A DNA stretch of 64,000 nt from Cristatella mucedo (GCA_009760855.2 WPIO01000091.1:716001-780000); one strand, 5' to 3'; shown: positions 1 through 45,370, counted from the stretch's first letter. Notes: generated by a model from the sequence alone, not told the origin. Numbers and translations are program-made.

Positions 1-33522
<33,522 letters not shown>

Positions 33523-34884
33523 CGGCGGAGGCGGCGGCTACCTGCGGCGGACGAGCGCGCCGAACTGGGAAAGCGCGCCACAACTCGGCGCACACAGCGG
33601 CGATCAATAGCAATTTTCGCACCGACTCGGGAGTGCACGACGGCGACGCACCCACCGGCGGCGAACCGAAGGCGAGAGCGCTCTTCGGGGGAGCGCGGGA
33701 CGGCGGCAGAGGCGGCAGAGGCAACGCGGCCTGGCATGCGTGCGCACCCGCCTCGCTCGGCACAGGGGCCGCTACGGCGGCCAGGGCCACGGCGAGCCGC
33801 GCTCGCGACAGCCGCCCTCGGCGGTGCGACAGTGGCAATTGTGGCACTCCGGTAAGCCGCCAGGGCGAACAAAGGACCGAAGATACTGCTCGTCAGCCGA
33901 GTCATTGCGCTAATACTTGAGATGCTGCGCACCATTTGCACAGGCCGTCACGCGGTAGGCCCGAGGCGACTCTCGGCGTACTTCGGGCCGCCGTCCCGCG
34001 GATGCGCATGTGCGCCAGAGGCCCGCGACCCGGGTTCCAGCTGCATTACTGCCGCAGAGCCCGCTCGCACGCACCTCTCCGATTATCCGCTCGCGGCCGC
34101 GCTGCTGCGCTAACGCGAACTCTGGCTCAACTTACACGCCGCGGCACCCGCTCCGCGGCGACGACGGGGGCGGCGGGCGGCTGCGCTCAGACGTCGACCG
34201 GTCGCTGCAGCCTGCTAGCTGCCTCTGCAGCCTGCTCAAGGATGCGTGCGGCGCGCGCGCGCGAGCGCACGTCGCGAAGCAAGCCACCACCAGTCGGAGG
34301 GACCGACGGGCGACTGGGCTGACGCTGACCGTGTGCTCGCACAATGGACCTACGTGCCCGATTGTCGCCCGGTGTTTATACATTGCTTTGTGGAGAGCTA
34401 ACAGTAAACCTGCATTCTTTGTGCTACATTCGATTAGGGTAGCGCCTGCTATTCAGCGAGCCCTCCCTCGCTACTTCAACACTAGTCGAGCGGTCGGGCG
34501 GTTCTCGGCTGACGGGGCAAGATTCCAGATCCGCAAGCCCCGAGACTTCGGCCGCAGCGAGCCCCGAAAAAGCGACCCCCTCACGATATACAGCGCCCAC
34601 CCGATAGGGTCGTAGCCACGTCTCTCGGGCTGCGTCCCCCGCCGCCCCCCCCCGTACCTCCGCCGGAAGTGGCGAGTCGCTGCCTGACTCACTCTTGCCA
34701 GACCGCTGCTGGCGTCTAAGAGAGCTGGCGCGTACAGAGCGACTACGGAGACCTGCTTTGTGGGTGCTGACGTAAGAGGGGACCGGCGAGATTACGCGTA
34801 ACAGCTAGTTTGATCGAACCGCTATTTTGACGCTACCGATTATTGAATTGTTAGTTTCTCGGGTGCAGCAATAGAAGGCGAATG

Positions 34885-35072
34885 CCATATTATATAAACA
34901 TATATAATTCATTTTATAGCGCCCTGAGAGAACTTCATATTAATTCAAGCGCTTCACACGTGCCCTCAGGGTTCGAGCCTTCGACCTCATTCCTCGAATG
35001 CATTCACCTTGACCTAGGTCGTTGAGGGCAAGCACCTTAAAAACTGGGCCAGACCAGTTTGGCATTGATTTC
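34885..35072 (-). mobile_element. SINE-A copy
   Basis: The minus strand shows AAACTGGTCTGGCCCAGTTT, GGTGCTTGCCC, a GAGGTCGAAGGCTCGAACC box B and the LINE-A-like GAAGTTCTCTCAGGGCGCT tail. It lies upstream of the cyclase promoter island. Confidence 0.82.
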
Positions 35073-36002
35073 TGTGTTGCCTAATGTCAGTCCAGCTAAT
35101 CCGATTTACTTTCCGCTAACTTTTTAAAGAGTTAAAAACTGTTATGTGACTGCTTGGCGCGAAGATGATTCTAATGCAGAAATTAGGCCTCTTTAGTCCC
35201 GTTCATGGTTCCATGCGCACTTCAGTAGATCAAATTCCATTGCAGCCCTTTGTTTAACATCCTCCTTTAGTGATGTTGCAAAGGTGATAACAAATTTTCG
35301 TCAGCAGTTGGTCTGGTACCTGATTAACTCAGCGTAGCTGCAGCTAAAGACTAAAACTTCGTTATATTGCAATCACAGTTGGCTTCACATTTGCAGCTCT
35401 CACGCCGTCTCTCTCACGTCGCAATAGATATTTTATTTAAGCCTGATTATGACTACCTATAATTCAGGGTTCCTGCACTGTAATGGCTTGGAACCGGCTA
35501 ACGCATAATCTGTGGTTAGACACTATAAAAGCTTAGGCCATGTAAGATTCGGGGTAAGTTTCAATCCAGGCTTTAAGCAGGGCAGTTAAGTGGCGCTCTG
35601 GGCGTCGAACAATGAGTTTCTGTACGCTACGGCCGGTGCTGGACACGTGGACTCTGTGGCTGAAGATTGTAGATTGCAGATAGATTGCTCTACGCTACGG
35701 ATATAGGCTAGCTGTATGTAGATATGGCCGTTCTTCGTAGCAGCCGCGTTTCTTTAATATCTACGTGCCTGCGTGTAGTAGTACTTCGCCTATAAGTCAC
35801 TTAATCGCGATTCAAGGTTGTCGTGTCGCCGGTATTTAGCATGCGTCGGCTAGGACTAGCACAGTTTCGAGCGAAGTATTTGCACCCTAAGGACACTCGT
35901 GCACAAGTCGCGATGGCACGCTTGTAGCACTAGAACTTTTTAAATTAATGATGAGTAGAAATGAAAGTACTGGCTATACGAGCTGCCAGTGTATGAAGAT
36001 AA

Positions 36003-36165
36003 AAGGTCAGCTGATCCAACAGCCTCATTTATATAGCTTCAGCAGAGCGTCGGCAACTATCACTCCCGCTTGTAGCAGGCAATAAAGCATTGTCCGCTAC
36101 AGGACTCAAACCCACGACCTGGTACGTAAAGAGCGAGTACGCTACCTTTCTTCTAAGATGCTGGA
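36003..36165 (-). mobile_element. SINE-B copy
   Basis: Blocks GTCAGCTGATCCAACAGCCTC, TAGCAGGCAATAAAGC and ACCCACGACCTGG on the plus strand are the reverse complement of the SINE-B consensus order. Confidence 0.72.
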
Positions 36166-36169
36166 TATG

Positions 36170-37930
36170 GGCATATGTTGTTCAGCCACGTCAACAGCAG
36201 GTGCGAAATGGTGCAAACGTAGTGAACAACTGATCGAGTGACGCCTAGCTAGACTGCCCGCTAATACATAGTCTGTGAGGCACGGGTTCCTTATCGGTAA
36301 AGACTCAGAGATTCGATCTCATAAGCTTACCGTTCCCTTAGACCGACAGAAACAGCTGCTTGCACAGCCGTGCTTTTGGTCTTCTCAACCTCAAGCATAG
36401 CCAGGAACTTTCTATATCGGATAGGCCTTGATGGTGGTGTCCATTCGAAATGGCATCGCTGCCATTATCTAGGTATGCACCGTATAAAGGTCTCACTCCC
36501 ATTTCTTGATATTTTATGAGCAGACAAGCGCTGTTTTATTCGAATAAGCGAAACCTGAGAGCAAAACAGCTCCCTACGACGAGCCTCTGACTGCGACTGG
36601 AGAATCTTGAGCGAAGAAGCACCGACAATATGTTCGTAATCGCAGGCTTATGCTTTCAGAGCATCGACAGAGCTTCACGCTCAGGAGGCGTGCACCGTAT
36701 CGTAAAATGCTTTGCTTGCGCTCCAGCAGTTTTCTCACAAGGTACAAACGCTTAATGGAGACGCTCGTGACGGCCCGTGCAGCTCTCCGTCGGGTGGCGC
36801 GGCCGGAAGCCCTTCCAGCCTCCCGCCGTCAGTTCAATGTTCATCATCGAGTCTTTTCCGGTCCAACACCCTAACGAGAGGACTTACCGAGCGGCGGCGC
36901 CGCCGCAGGTGGACGCGGACAGTGATGCACGCAGGCCAAACGCTGCCCTCTTTCCGAGCGAGTGCCCCTCCCCCTCGCAATGTAGTAGAAGGTACTGCGC
37001 AGCCTGAGCAAACTTGCACCCGGTCGATCGTTCCTTGCTGCACCGACGAAGCGAAGCCGGGTTTTCAGTTTTCGCCAGCCACCGCCAGCCGAATGCGTGC
37101 TACTATACTTTGGGATTCATTCGTCGCACAGCTACTACATGCTTCTTAAGCCTTCAGTTGCAAGCCAGGATGAAAGCGCCCGCATTCCGATGGACCGCTA
37201 GTTCGTATTGTGAGTGGCGGAAGCAGAGAGCGCCGTGTTTACGAGCCGGCCACCATTCGGGGTGGAATGCTTCATCGCACCGGAGAGGTGTGCAGATATA
37301 CTGAACGACTCTTCCTTGTGTTCTCCGAAGTTATTGTGCATGCAACGTCTTCATTTCACAGTGGATCAACTTTACTTTCGAATTCCTCCTGATGCATTCG
37401 CAAGGATTCGGATTCCAACTTAGCAGATTACCATGTACGAACAGCTATTAAGGCATAATAGATCAATATAATGCAACGCAACGGTAGACACGCTAAGCTT
37501 GACTATTTACGCTCTATAAGATATGAAGTGTTCAACGGGCGCATCCGAATGAAAGAATAATTGGTTTGAAGCCTACTGGCCTGCCTTAATCGACCAGAAT
37601 GAAGCGGCAGTTGAAGCGGTACGGCTGCTGGCAGTGCGCCAATTGACGGCACTTTTACCTCTGCTTCTCAGTCGTTGTCGCAAGCAAGAAAAGAAAGGCA
37701 GCACAGTTCTTCCGCGAGATCAATATCACCTTGCCGTCTGCTGCACCAACATATATGTAGCGATGATTACGCCAAGTAGGAGGTTAGCCCTTGACATTTG
37801 CAGGAGTAGCCAAAGAAACGTGAAGCTCGGTCTGATGGGAGCCAGGGCCCACTGAAGTAACTCTAAGAATTTCGCTAGATGTGCATACACCTCTCTCATT
37901 GATCAGCGGTTGCTCCACCCCCCCCCCCCC
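36170..37930. other. Intergenic stretch without a recognised gene
   Basis: A moderately GC-rich part (36650-37310) carries overlapping ORFs on both strands, the longest 145 codons at 36712-37149, with no recognised domain and Arg/Pro/Ser-rich composition. No splice-supported model could be built. The rest shows nothing beyond short low-complexity runs. Confidence 0.5.
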
Positions 37931-37934
37931 CCCC

Positions 37935-38225
37935 GTGGGTAATGTAATGCATCTCCGCCTGTAGCTCCACAAAGACCAAACGGGTGTTATCAGGGGCGGA
38001 ACTAGGATTTTCACGTTTGGGCAAGGGCTCAAGTTGAGAGGTCAGGGTACCTTGTCCAGCCCAAGGCCTAGAGAAATTTGCTCCAGGATATGGGTACATG
38101 CCTCCGTCCATGGGGGGGGGGCAACTGCTCCCACCCCTGCGCCTGGCTTCGTCACTGGGTATTACCCAGGAGAGTTGTCCATAGCAAACTCACAGCCTTA
38201 GCTGCTTTCGGTACCCTTAATAGTA
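37935..38225 (-). mobile_element. LINE-B 3' end, split by a MITE
   Basis: The reverse complement of the LINE-B tail (TAATGTAATGCATCTCC, CTCCACAAAGACC) is interrupted at 37991-38157. It resumes with CCAGGAGAGTTGTCCATAGC and CAGCCTTAGCTGCTTTCGGT. Confidence 0.82.
37991..38157. mobile_element. hAT-like MITE with 8-bp target duplication
   Basis: The ends CAGGGGCGGAACTAGG and (reverse) CAGTGACGAAGCCAGG form imperfect terminal inverted repeats around 167 bases. Flanks GGTGTTAT and GGTATTAC are near-identical 8-mers, and the undisrupted LINE-B copies read GGTGTTAC once at this site. There is no coding capacity. Confidence 0.8.
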
Positions 38226-38469
38226 TCATTTATTTCCTTATATTCATTTATTGTGGACCCGTTGTATTCCCTGGTTCTCTCGAAGTGGCGTGCGTGTGCC
38301 TCTTCAGTGAGTCAAAATCGAGGAAGGAAGCCGCGTTTAAAAGGTCTGTCAAACTAAGAGAAGCTACGAACGGCCATACTGCTCTTTCTGCTTCAATAGT
38401 AAACAACCTGGTGACGCAGCAGCCTACAAGCAACCGCTGGGTTTAGTTCATCTGTTAGGAGCTCGCTCA

Positions 38470-38615
38470 GTGTAATCTAGGCCGTGGGTCCGGGTTCTGT
38501 AGCAGGCAATCCTGTGTCGTCCATTGTTAGCGACAGAGTGCGACAGCAGCTACGGCTCTTCTGCTGCCGCTAAACATGCAGGAAAATGAAGCTTCTAAAT
38601 CAGCTAGCCTCTGCT
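38470..38615 (+). mobile_element. SINE-B copy
   Basis: Blocks CCGTGGGTCCGGGTTC, CAGGCAATCCTGTGTCGTCC, ACGGCTCTTCTGCTGCCGCT and AAATCAGCTAGCC follow the SINE-B order. Confidence 0.7.
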
Positions 38616-38685
38616 TTACTTCTCGAAAACGCCATCCGTACCAGATGTGCGTGCTGATGTGCGTAGCATTCGAACTACCTTAGCG

Positions 38686-39005
38686 CAATGGCTCTCAACC
38701 TTACTAGTGTCGCGACCCTTTAATACAGTTCCTGCTGTTGTGGTGACCCTCAACCATAAAATTATTTTCGTTGATACTTCATAACAGGAAACTTGCTACT
38801 TCGAATCTAAACGTGAGTATCTGATATTTAGGATATATTTTCGTTGTTACAAATTGAACATAATTTAAGCATAGGGATTAATCACAAAACAATATTGGTT
38901 CCTACGACCATTGGAAATACGTGTTTTCCAATTGTCTTAGGCGACCCCTGTGAAAAAGTCTTTCGACCCCCTAAGGGGGTCGCGACCCACTGATTGAGAA
39001 CGCTG
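38686..39005. mobile_element. SPIN-like hAT element, longer version
   Basis: Ends CAATGGCTCTCAACC and GATTGAGAACGCTG, with CGCGACCCTTTAATACAGTT, CAACCATAAAATTATTTTCG, GATATTTAGGATAT, and AGGCGACCCCTGTGAAAAAG before TTTCGACCCCC. It is 320 bases with no transposase. Flanks CCTTAGCG and CCTTAACA look like an 8-bp target duplication. Confidence 0.9.
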
Positions 39006-39776
39006 CCTTAACATGTGATCCTATGTTCCGTGTGGAAATGAGATTGTGAAAATCTCGTAGTCTCGTTGCTGAAAGGAGTAGTGCTGCGGGGTAGCTTGGT
39101 GGCCCGCCTGATGTCTGCACCAAGTGCTCTGAAATCTCGATATTCTCGCAGACCTTTGTGAAAATTTATACAAGTGATGCGAGCAATGGCTGCTGCAACC
39201 TGGAATTACTTTTATTCTAGAATATCTTGAACAATAGCTCGCTGACATCGGTTGGTCGGTGTGCGCATGTGTTCGAGGATTTATTTATTGAGCTATAATA
39301 TCAAACAAGGTAGAGGGAGAGGTATTTTCGAAAAAATATATACATACACTGAATACTATGAATTCCCCTGAGCAGCGTACAGTAGATGAGCTTTTCCGAG
39401 GCTGGTGTTTCTCTATTCACTGAAAGATCATACACAAAAAAGAGCACAGCAACCAAACACAAGCATTCACAGTGCTCTCTAAACGCGAGAAATTCTGCAG
39501 TAACAATAGCAATCTTAAGTACACTGTTTTCACCAGGAAAGGTCCTGAGCACTCTGTCCACGTGAAATTTGACTCCACCTGGATGCTGTGGAATCATTGC
39601 ACGGCCTCCACCTCTTCAAAAATGGACACCCGAAGTGCTATCAACTAGCTCGACGTCTACAGCAAATTAGTTGGGACTCATGATCAACGCATACTGAAAG
39701 ATATAAACCTATACACGTCACCTTGTAACGCTATCAAGTCTGTCACCAGCTATCAGATGCAAACCCAGCTGATATA

Positions 39777-39886
39777 CCGTATTTTTACTAGAATAAGTTG
39801 CACTTTTTCCAATTCAAAAAATAAACCTGCGACGTATACATTGCAAGTCTATATTTGACACCAGCAGGAATAATTAGAAGAGCCAG

Positions 39887-39888
<2 letters not shown>
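39777..39888. mobile_element. Pogo/Tigger-like transposon, left end
   Basis: After TATA it starts CCGTATTTTTACTAGAATAAG, the type of end seen in Tigger-like elements, followed by TTGCACTTTTTCC. LINE-A sequence takes over at 39889, and the transposase C-terminus appears beyond it at 41138. Confidence 0.6.
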
Positions 39889-39918
<30 letters not shown>

Positions 39919-40795
39919 ACTTAAAAAAGTGCCATTGGAGAACTCAATCTCTTTCTAGGCTTGGTAGATAGCTACAACACGACACTAGCTGCCACACTCG
40001 ACAAGTTTGCACCTCTGACTAAACAAACTGTTCGTCCTCGCCCAGACGGCCTAATGGTTGACCTCAGACATTAAACTAGCTAGGTCTACTAAGCGCAAGC
40101 TTGAAAAAAGCATACTACAGATCAGGATTGACTGTCCATCGACAGGCATACGAGGACTATGGAGGTTGTACCAATAGATCCTAGCAAAGGCCAAGTTTGG
40201 CTTCTATAGAAACATTGTTGAATCACAGATGCACAATCCAAAAATGCTAACGGAGAGCTGTCGACGATCAGCCGTCTCCTCAACCGCTCCCAGATTAGCT
40301 CCTTACCTGATGATCCCTATGATAATTTAGCCGATCGCTTCTCTGGTTTTTTTGTCCAGATAGACAAGATCAGGGAGTCCATCTCTAATATGGCAGCGGC
40401 CCCTAGAATGCTGTCCCTAAATTCCTGGCTGCACTTAAATGTCTACACTCAAGCAGAGCATTATTGATCTCGTCCTGAAGTTAATATTCTAATCAAAGAG
40501 GACAACAAGTCCTCTGGACCCTAATCCCACTGTCCTGCTCCTGCGTTGAATTGACCTGCTGCTGCCATGCATAACTGACATCATTATTATGTCATTAGCC
40601 CCAGGTCATGTCCCAGCACCTTTCAAAGAAGCTGTAGTCAGGCCACTTCTCAAGAAAGTAACACTAGACCAAGAGGACTTGAGCAACTACCACCCAGTCT
40701 CCCGTCCACCATTCCTATCAAAGACACTGGAACGAGTCGTGGCGGACCAGCTGAACTCATATATTTAAACTTCAAACCTAGCTAGTAAGTTCCAG
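39889..40795 (-). mobile_element. LINE-A copy with 5' inversion (twin-priming-like)
   Basis: 39889-39957 is a minus-strand LINE-A tail, (AAT)n plus part of the hairpin. From 39958 to 40795 the same family runs on the plus strand ([43 protein letters not shown]). Read on the minus strand, this is an inverted internal segment followed by a short correctly oriented 3' end. Confidence 0.75.
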
Positions 40796-41137
40796 TCTGG
40801 AAATGTAAAGCGCCTAATAATAGTAGTACATTTGATAAAGCGCCCTCAGAGAACTCAATCTCTTTCTAGGCGCTTTACATTTGCTGCAAAGAAAGCACAA
40901 TCGAATGGTGAGTGGAATCATGCTTGATAAACAAAATTAATAACATGGTTAGGTGTGACATGCACAGGGTCAGCATGCAAGTGTGGTTAGTGGCAGCATG
41001 CACAGTGTCAGCACGCATAAGCACATAGAGGACGAATTAGTGGGACCCACTAAATGCTGTCATAAATAAGTGCGTTTTCAAGTTCTTTTCAAGTGTGGTC
41101 AAATCAGGGGATGTTGGGATGCAAGTAAGCTAACCTG
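40796..41137 (-). mobile_element. LINE-A 3' end copy
   Basis: The reverse complement of the hairpin and 3' UTR up to GTGGTCAAATCAGGGGATG, well conserved. It abuts the inverted copy at about 40796-40810. Confidence 0.85.
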
Positions 41138-41510
41138 GGAGCGGTTGAGGAGATGGTTGATCGGCAAGCATGTTTGTGGATGGGTTTTTAATGCTTGGGA
41201 GTGCATCAAAACAGAAGTCATTTTAAAGTCGTTCAATAAGACGTGAATGTCAGACATGCTGGTTGGATCTGAAGATGATGCAATCTATGAGGAAAGTGAC
41301 GAATCAAACATTGACAATGTTGCAAAAAACTATGAAAATGTTAGCAGTGATACTGATGACGAGTTTCTGGCTAACTGTGATGATTAAAGCAAAGTTGTAT
41401 AATTGCAAAATGAGATGTATATTCATTAATAATATTGTTCAATAATAAATTTTTTCCAAAAAAATTCCATAAATTTAGTGTGCGACTTGTACTTGGGTGC
41501 GACACCGCAG
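41138..41510 (+). pseudogene. Pogo/Tigger-like transposase C-terminus and right end
   Basis: The frame reads WVFNAWECIKTEVILKSFNK, a TGA stop, then MSDMLVGSEDDAIYEESDES and SSDTDDEFLANCDD before a TAA at 41385. The KSF+K...GSEDD and acidic tail are typical of pogo/Tigger transposases. GTGCGACTTGTACTTGGGTG near 41485-41510 resembles a degraded terminal repeat. Confidence 0.75.
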
Positions 41511-41514
41511 CGGG

Positions 41515-42425
41515 CCTGAACCGCTCGCTCGGGAGGAGTCGCCGTTTAAATAAAAACTGACGACAAACGAAGAAAATTCTGCAGGGAGTTCGATAAGTGA
41601 CAGACCATTTAGATGAGATCTGACTATGGCACGGCAAGCGCTGGGCTTTGTCGAAACGGTGCGATTCGAACGTCCCGAATAATGAAAAGGACAATGTACG
41701 GGTTCAAAAGCTTCATTTATACGGGGCCGCCGCCGCAGCAGCAGCAGCAGCGGCGCGGATCCTGGGAGCCTCGCTCTTGCTTTCCGCTCGTCGAGGTGGC
41801 TGGCCAGCCGGCTGGCGCCAGTTATGGGCCGGCCTACCGTCAGAGGCGGAGCGGCTAGCGTTGTGAATGGGGCGCCTTTCGCCGGAAGTGGAACGTTACG
41901 GCCGAGAGCATTTCGGCTTCGAAAGAGTCCTAAGCCGATGCTTCGGCTGCGCACCTGTCTCACCGAGATGGCGGACGTTGCCGATGCTAAAGTGGACGAT
42001 TCAGCCGTGAAGGCTGAATCGTCATCGTAGAACTTTGCAAGGAGCTTGGAATGCTATTTGTTTTTCCTTTATACTGTGGACATGAAAGGCTACAATTGCC
42101 AGCCCAAATGAATTAACTCAAACAGTGCTCTGATGTAAGCAGGTGACCTGCACAATTATTCCGTTGACCCGCCACGCATGGTAGTAGTGTTCTTACAAAT
42201 CCGACACTCCCTAGCGATGCTGGGAACTTGCGACCGAAAAGGCGACCTTTATCAACAACACGCCAGCGCCTAGCTTTCATTCCTAACACCGTCCCCGAGA
42301 CAAACCAAGTCTAGCTCTAGGTGCGATGAAAGTCACTCGTGGCAAACCTTTCACCTAAGCCTATATCATCTGCCTCTCCCCGTCGCATTCTCAGCGACTC
42401 ACTTCGTATCGTTAGCCCTGCTCTG
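41515..42425. other. GC-rich unassigned stretch with a perfect hairpin
   Basis: GC-rich sequence (41500-42030) has long ORFs on both strands without recognised domains, a short (CAG)n near 41737, and a 20-codon ORF from an ATG at 41969 in good context. A promoter or first exon of an unknown gene is possible but unproven. Confidence 0.35.
41995..42023. other. Perfect 12-bp inverted repeat, 5-base loop
   Basis: GACGATTCAGCC, loop GTGAA, GGCTGAATCGTC. It is a strong hairpin in DNA or RNA. No histone-type, terminator or SECIS consensus is present. Confidence 0.9.
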
Positions 42426-42427
42426 TA

Positions 42428-42690
<263 letters not shown>

Positions 42691-44372
42691 CAGTAATCCC
42701 TCATTGGAGCTGAAAACATTTGGCTCCACAAACGTAGGCAAAAGTAGTCTTTAGGGAGCTGCATGCCTCTTTAAGCCCAATGGCTCAAAGGGGGGGGGTG
42801 TTTCTACTTGATTATCGCCCAAGATTGCACAGCCATTCCAAGTTCAAACTTAAGCACTCCTCAAATTTGGTTTCAAATTGTTTTGTTTTTCAAAGTTTTC
42901 TTAAATCACATTTCTAGCTGTGCCACTGCATAGCACTCACTCATTCTACTGTGAATATCGTTTTCTTACGATATTATTGATACATGGACGTATGCACCTA
43001 TGCATACTGTCATATTTGATAGAGAAGTCGCACCCGGCAGGAGGGGGTTCAGACGGAAACGGTTTACTTCGAACTGAAGGAAACCGGGCCGGAAAGTGGT
43101 CACGCCGGCAGAACTTGCTTCCGGGAAGTTGCTCTGCTGGGTCCGCTGTTCTTTGCCGTGCGAGGCGATGGTTAGGAAGGTAGAGCGGACTCAATGCTCT
43201 TCCTTCCCACCATGGGGGCGATAGAGCACCGGTCTCTCTGTACCTAGTCCCCTAGGTAGGTAGGGCGGTGTCCTTGGTTCCCTACGAGTCAACGTGCGCG
43301 GGACATGCGGGCTTATGTCGGCGATCTAACCGTACGTCCGAGGAGAATCCAGCTCGGATTGATTTTTGACGAGTCTGCCTCCATAGTTTCACGTGAATCA
43401 GTAAGTAGCACGAATCTCTGATCGCCTAAATGTACGCGACAACGATTAATGCCGAATATACAAGTGGCAAGGCGTCCTCCTCCTCCTCTTCCTCAATTTG
43501 CGACGAATAGTTTGCCTCGCCAGAGGAGCCCGGCGTACGGGAAGGGAAGGCAATTCGCCGTTCACGTACCTCAGCAAAGCGATTAGACAATTATAGTGTC
43601 AAACATGGTCCGTGGGGTAACGCGTCGCAAGCCCGCGCGAGGTTGAATGGGGCCAGCACGCTTTATGAGCTAGTCATATCCTTAAAAGTTTCAAATGCAC
43701 GTTGGCAAGCAACAGTCCATGCCACCCTCTTTGCTTTGGACGAAACTCATACGAGGGATGCAGTCAGTACCCGTTCCAAGTTAGGCAATAACTTGTGATA
43801 GCATTGTATTACTACTCTTAACGACCTGAGGCCAGCAGCAAGGTAGGCGGCGAGGCATTTTTTTGGATTGCCACTTTGTCCTCAGATGAATTCATTCCGT
43901 CCTTGCCTAGTATGTTACTAAGGTAAACTGTCGATGGTTTTAAAAGGCCCACTTCTCTCTGCTTCCTCGGAGGCTGGCCCTCGGCAATCTCCCAAACACC
44001 ATAGCAAGATAATTTATTCGGGGGCCGGTCCTTGCCCGCCACAAAACTGCCGCTCTCGTAGCGCACCCGACGGGCCCGACAGCAGGTAATTAATTGCCCT
44101 TTGATGAATCAGAGGCAGCACCAATTCTTAGGCGGATGTATTGAAGACTCCCTTGTGCGTCGGTATATTAAAGCAAAACGAGCTTTGGATGTCTCCTCTA
44201 GATAGACGTGCTTGAACGAGCATGACAAGTCTAGCTTTTTTTTAAATAAGATCCCACTTAATTTCTCCTTTACGCCATCTATCGAAGGCATTGGATGTGT
44301 CCTAATTACTAGCTGGGTGTTCAGTGTGGCATTTTAGTCACCCAATAAGGGCATCAAGCCCTCCCGCTCAAC

Positions 44373-44375
<3 letters not shown>

Positions 44376-44450
<75 letters not shown>
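44376..44450. repeat. (CCG)n trinucleotide tract inside gypsy RT
   Basis: About 24 uninterrupted CCG/GCC triplets immediately follow the EWATP codons of the gypsy RT, giving a poly-Ala reading on the minus strand. Confidence 0.95.
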
Positions 44451-44696
44451 TGGCGTTGCCCATTCGCTTTGCTCCTCGACCGGCGAAATGATCCATTGGG
44501 CGTGCCGTTTGTTTATCATAGCCGCCATTCTCTCGCCTACCGCCAATGACACAATCCTATGCTTAATACGCAGGGGTGCCGCATTTTCTCGAACGTGCAA
44601 CTTTGCTTTGACGCCGTTAACTTTACACAATGCCTGGTGGAAGAGATCGCTATATCGACAAACGAGCGTCCAGGTATCCATGTTCGCTTAACAAAT

Positions 44697-44880
44697 ATAA
44701 AAATAATAATAGCACACTTGATTAAGCACCCTCAAAAAGCTCAATCTCTTTCTAGGCTCTGCATTTGCTGCAAAGGAAACACGATCGAATCGCATGCTCA
44801 ACAAACAATGAGAATATCGTGGTTATGGGTGACATGCACAGGGTCAGCCTGCAAGTGTGGTTAGTGGCAGCATGCACAGA
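44697..44880 (-). mobile_element. LINE-A 3' end inserted in the gypsy element
   Basis: (AAT)n, hairpin and 3' UTR blocks (GTGACATGCACAGGGTCAGC, TGGTTAGTGGCAGCATGCAC), 5'-truncated at about 44880. Confidence 0.82.
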
Positions 44881-45299
44881 AATATGGCGATGCTATCGTG
44901 CTGATATCCAGATCAAAAGCCGCCATCATAACAGAGGTCAACTTCAGTTGCAGGATAACTAGTAACAAGATAAAGAGTAACCACGCTCGATTCTGTGTCA
45001 ATGTCTATGCAAATATATATATATGCATATATTGCTTCAATATTCACTCTTATCATTCATGCTTTTGGGCCGTGCTTCGCAAAGAATGAATGCGTGCTGC
45101 TTCGTATACCGCTTGCATGTTCTTGGAGTCGTTTGGCCACTCGGCTGTTCTTTCTGTCGCCTCTCCTGCCACTCGCGTTGGTTGTTTCTAACAATTGTAG
45201 TTCCCTACACTCGCTGAATACCACAGCTTACGGCTTACGCTCTGGTAATAGAGGCACTCGTGTCTTGCAAGCTGCGTAGAACCGCAAGAAAAACACTTG

Positions 45300-45370
45300 C
45301 ATAGGTCTAGAAAGATGTTGATGTTCTCTGAGAAGGCGCTATAACAAGTGTATTATTAATATTATTATTA
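45300..45370 (+). mobile_element. LINE-A 3' tail fragment
   Basis: GTCTAGAAAGATGTTGATGTTCTCTGAGAAGGCGCT, then ATTATTAATATTATTATTA. Only the hairpin and tail remain. Confidence 0.7.

Noticed and set aside
36712-37149. 145-codon plus-strand ORF
   Set aside because: GC-rich, Ser/Pro/Arg-rich, overlapped by other open frames; no family resemblance.
39301-39597. 98-codon minus-strand ORF as a transposase fragment
   Set aside because: Some hydrophobic and Cys-rich stretches but no transposase signature could be named.
41969-42030. A 20-codon protein-coding gene
   Set aside because: Good start context but no homology, no second exon and no way to show translation; kept only as a hairpin observation.
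44334-44681. A poly-alanine host protein
   Set aside because: The N-terminal part matches gypsy RT (VKAKLHVRENA, SPVEEQSEWATP); the poly-Ala is a CCG expansion in a dead element.
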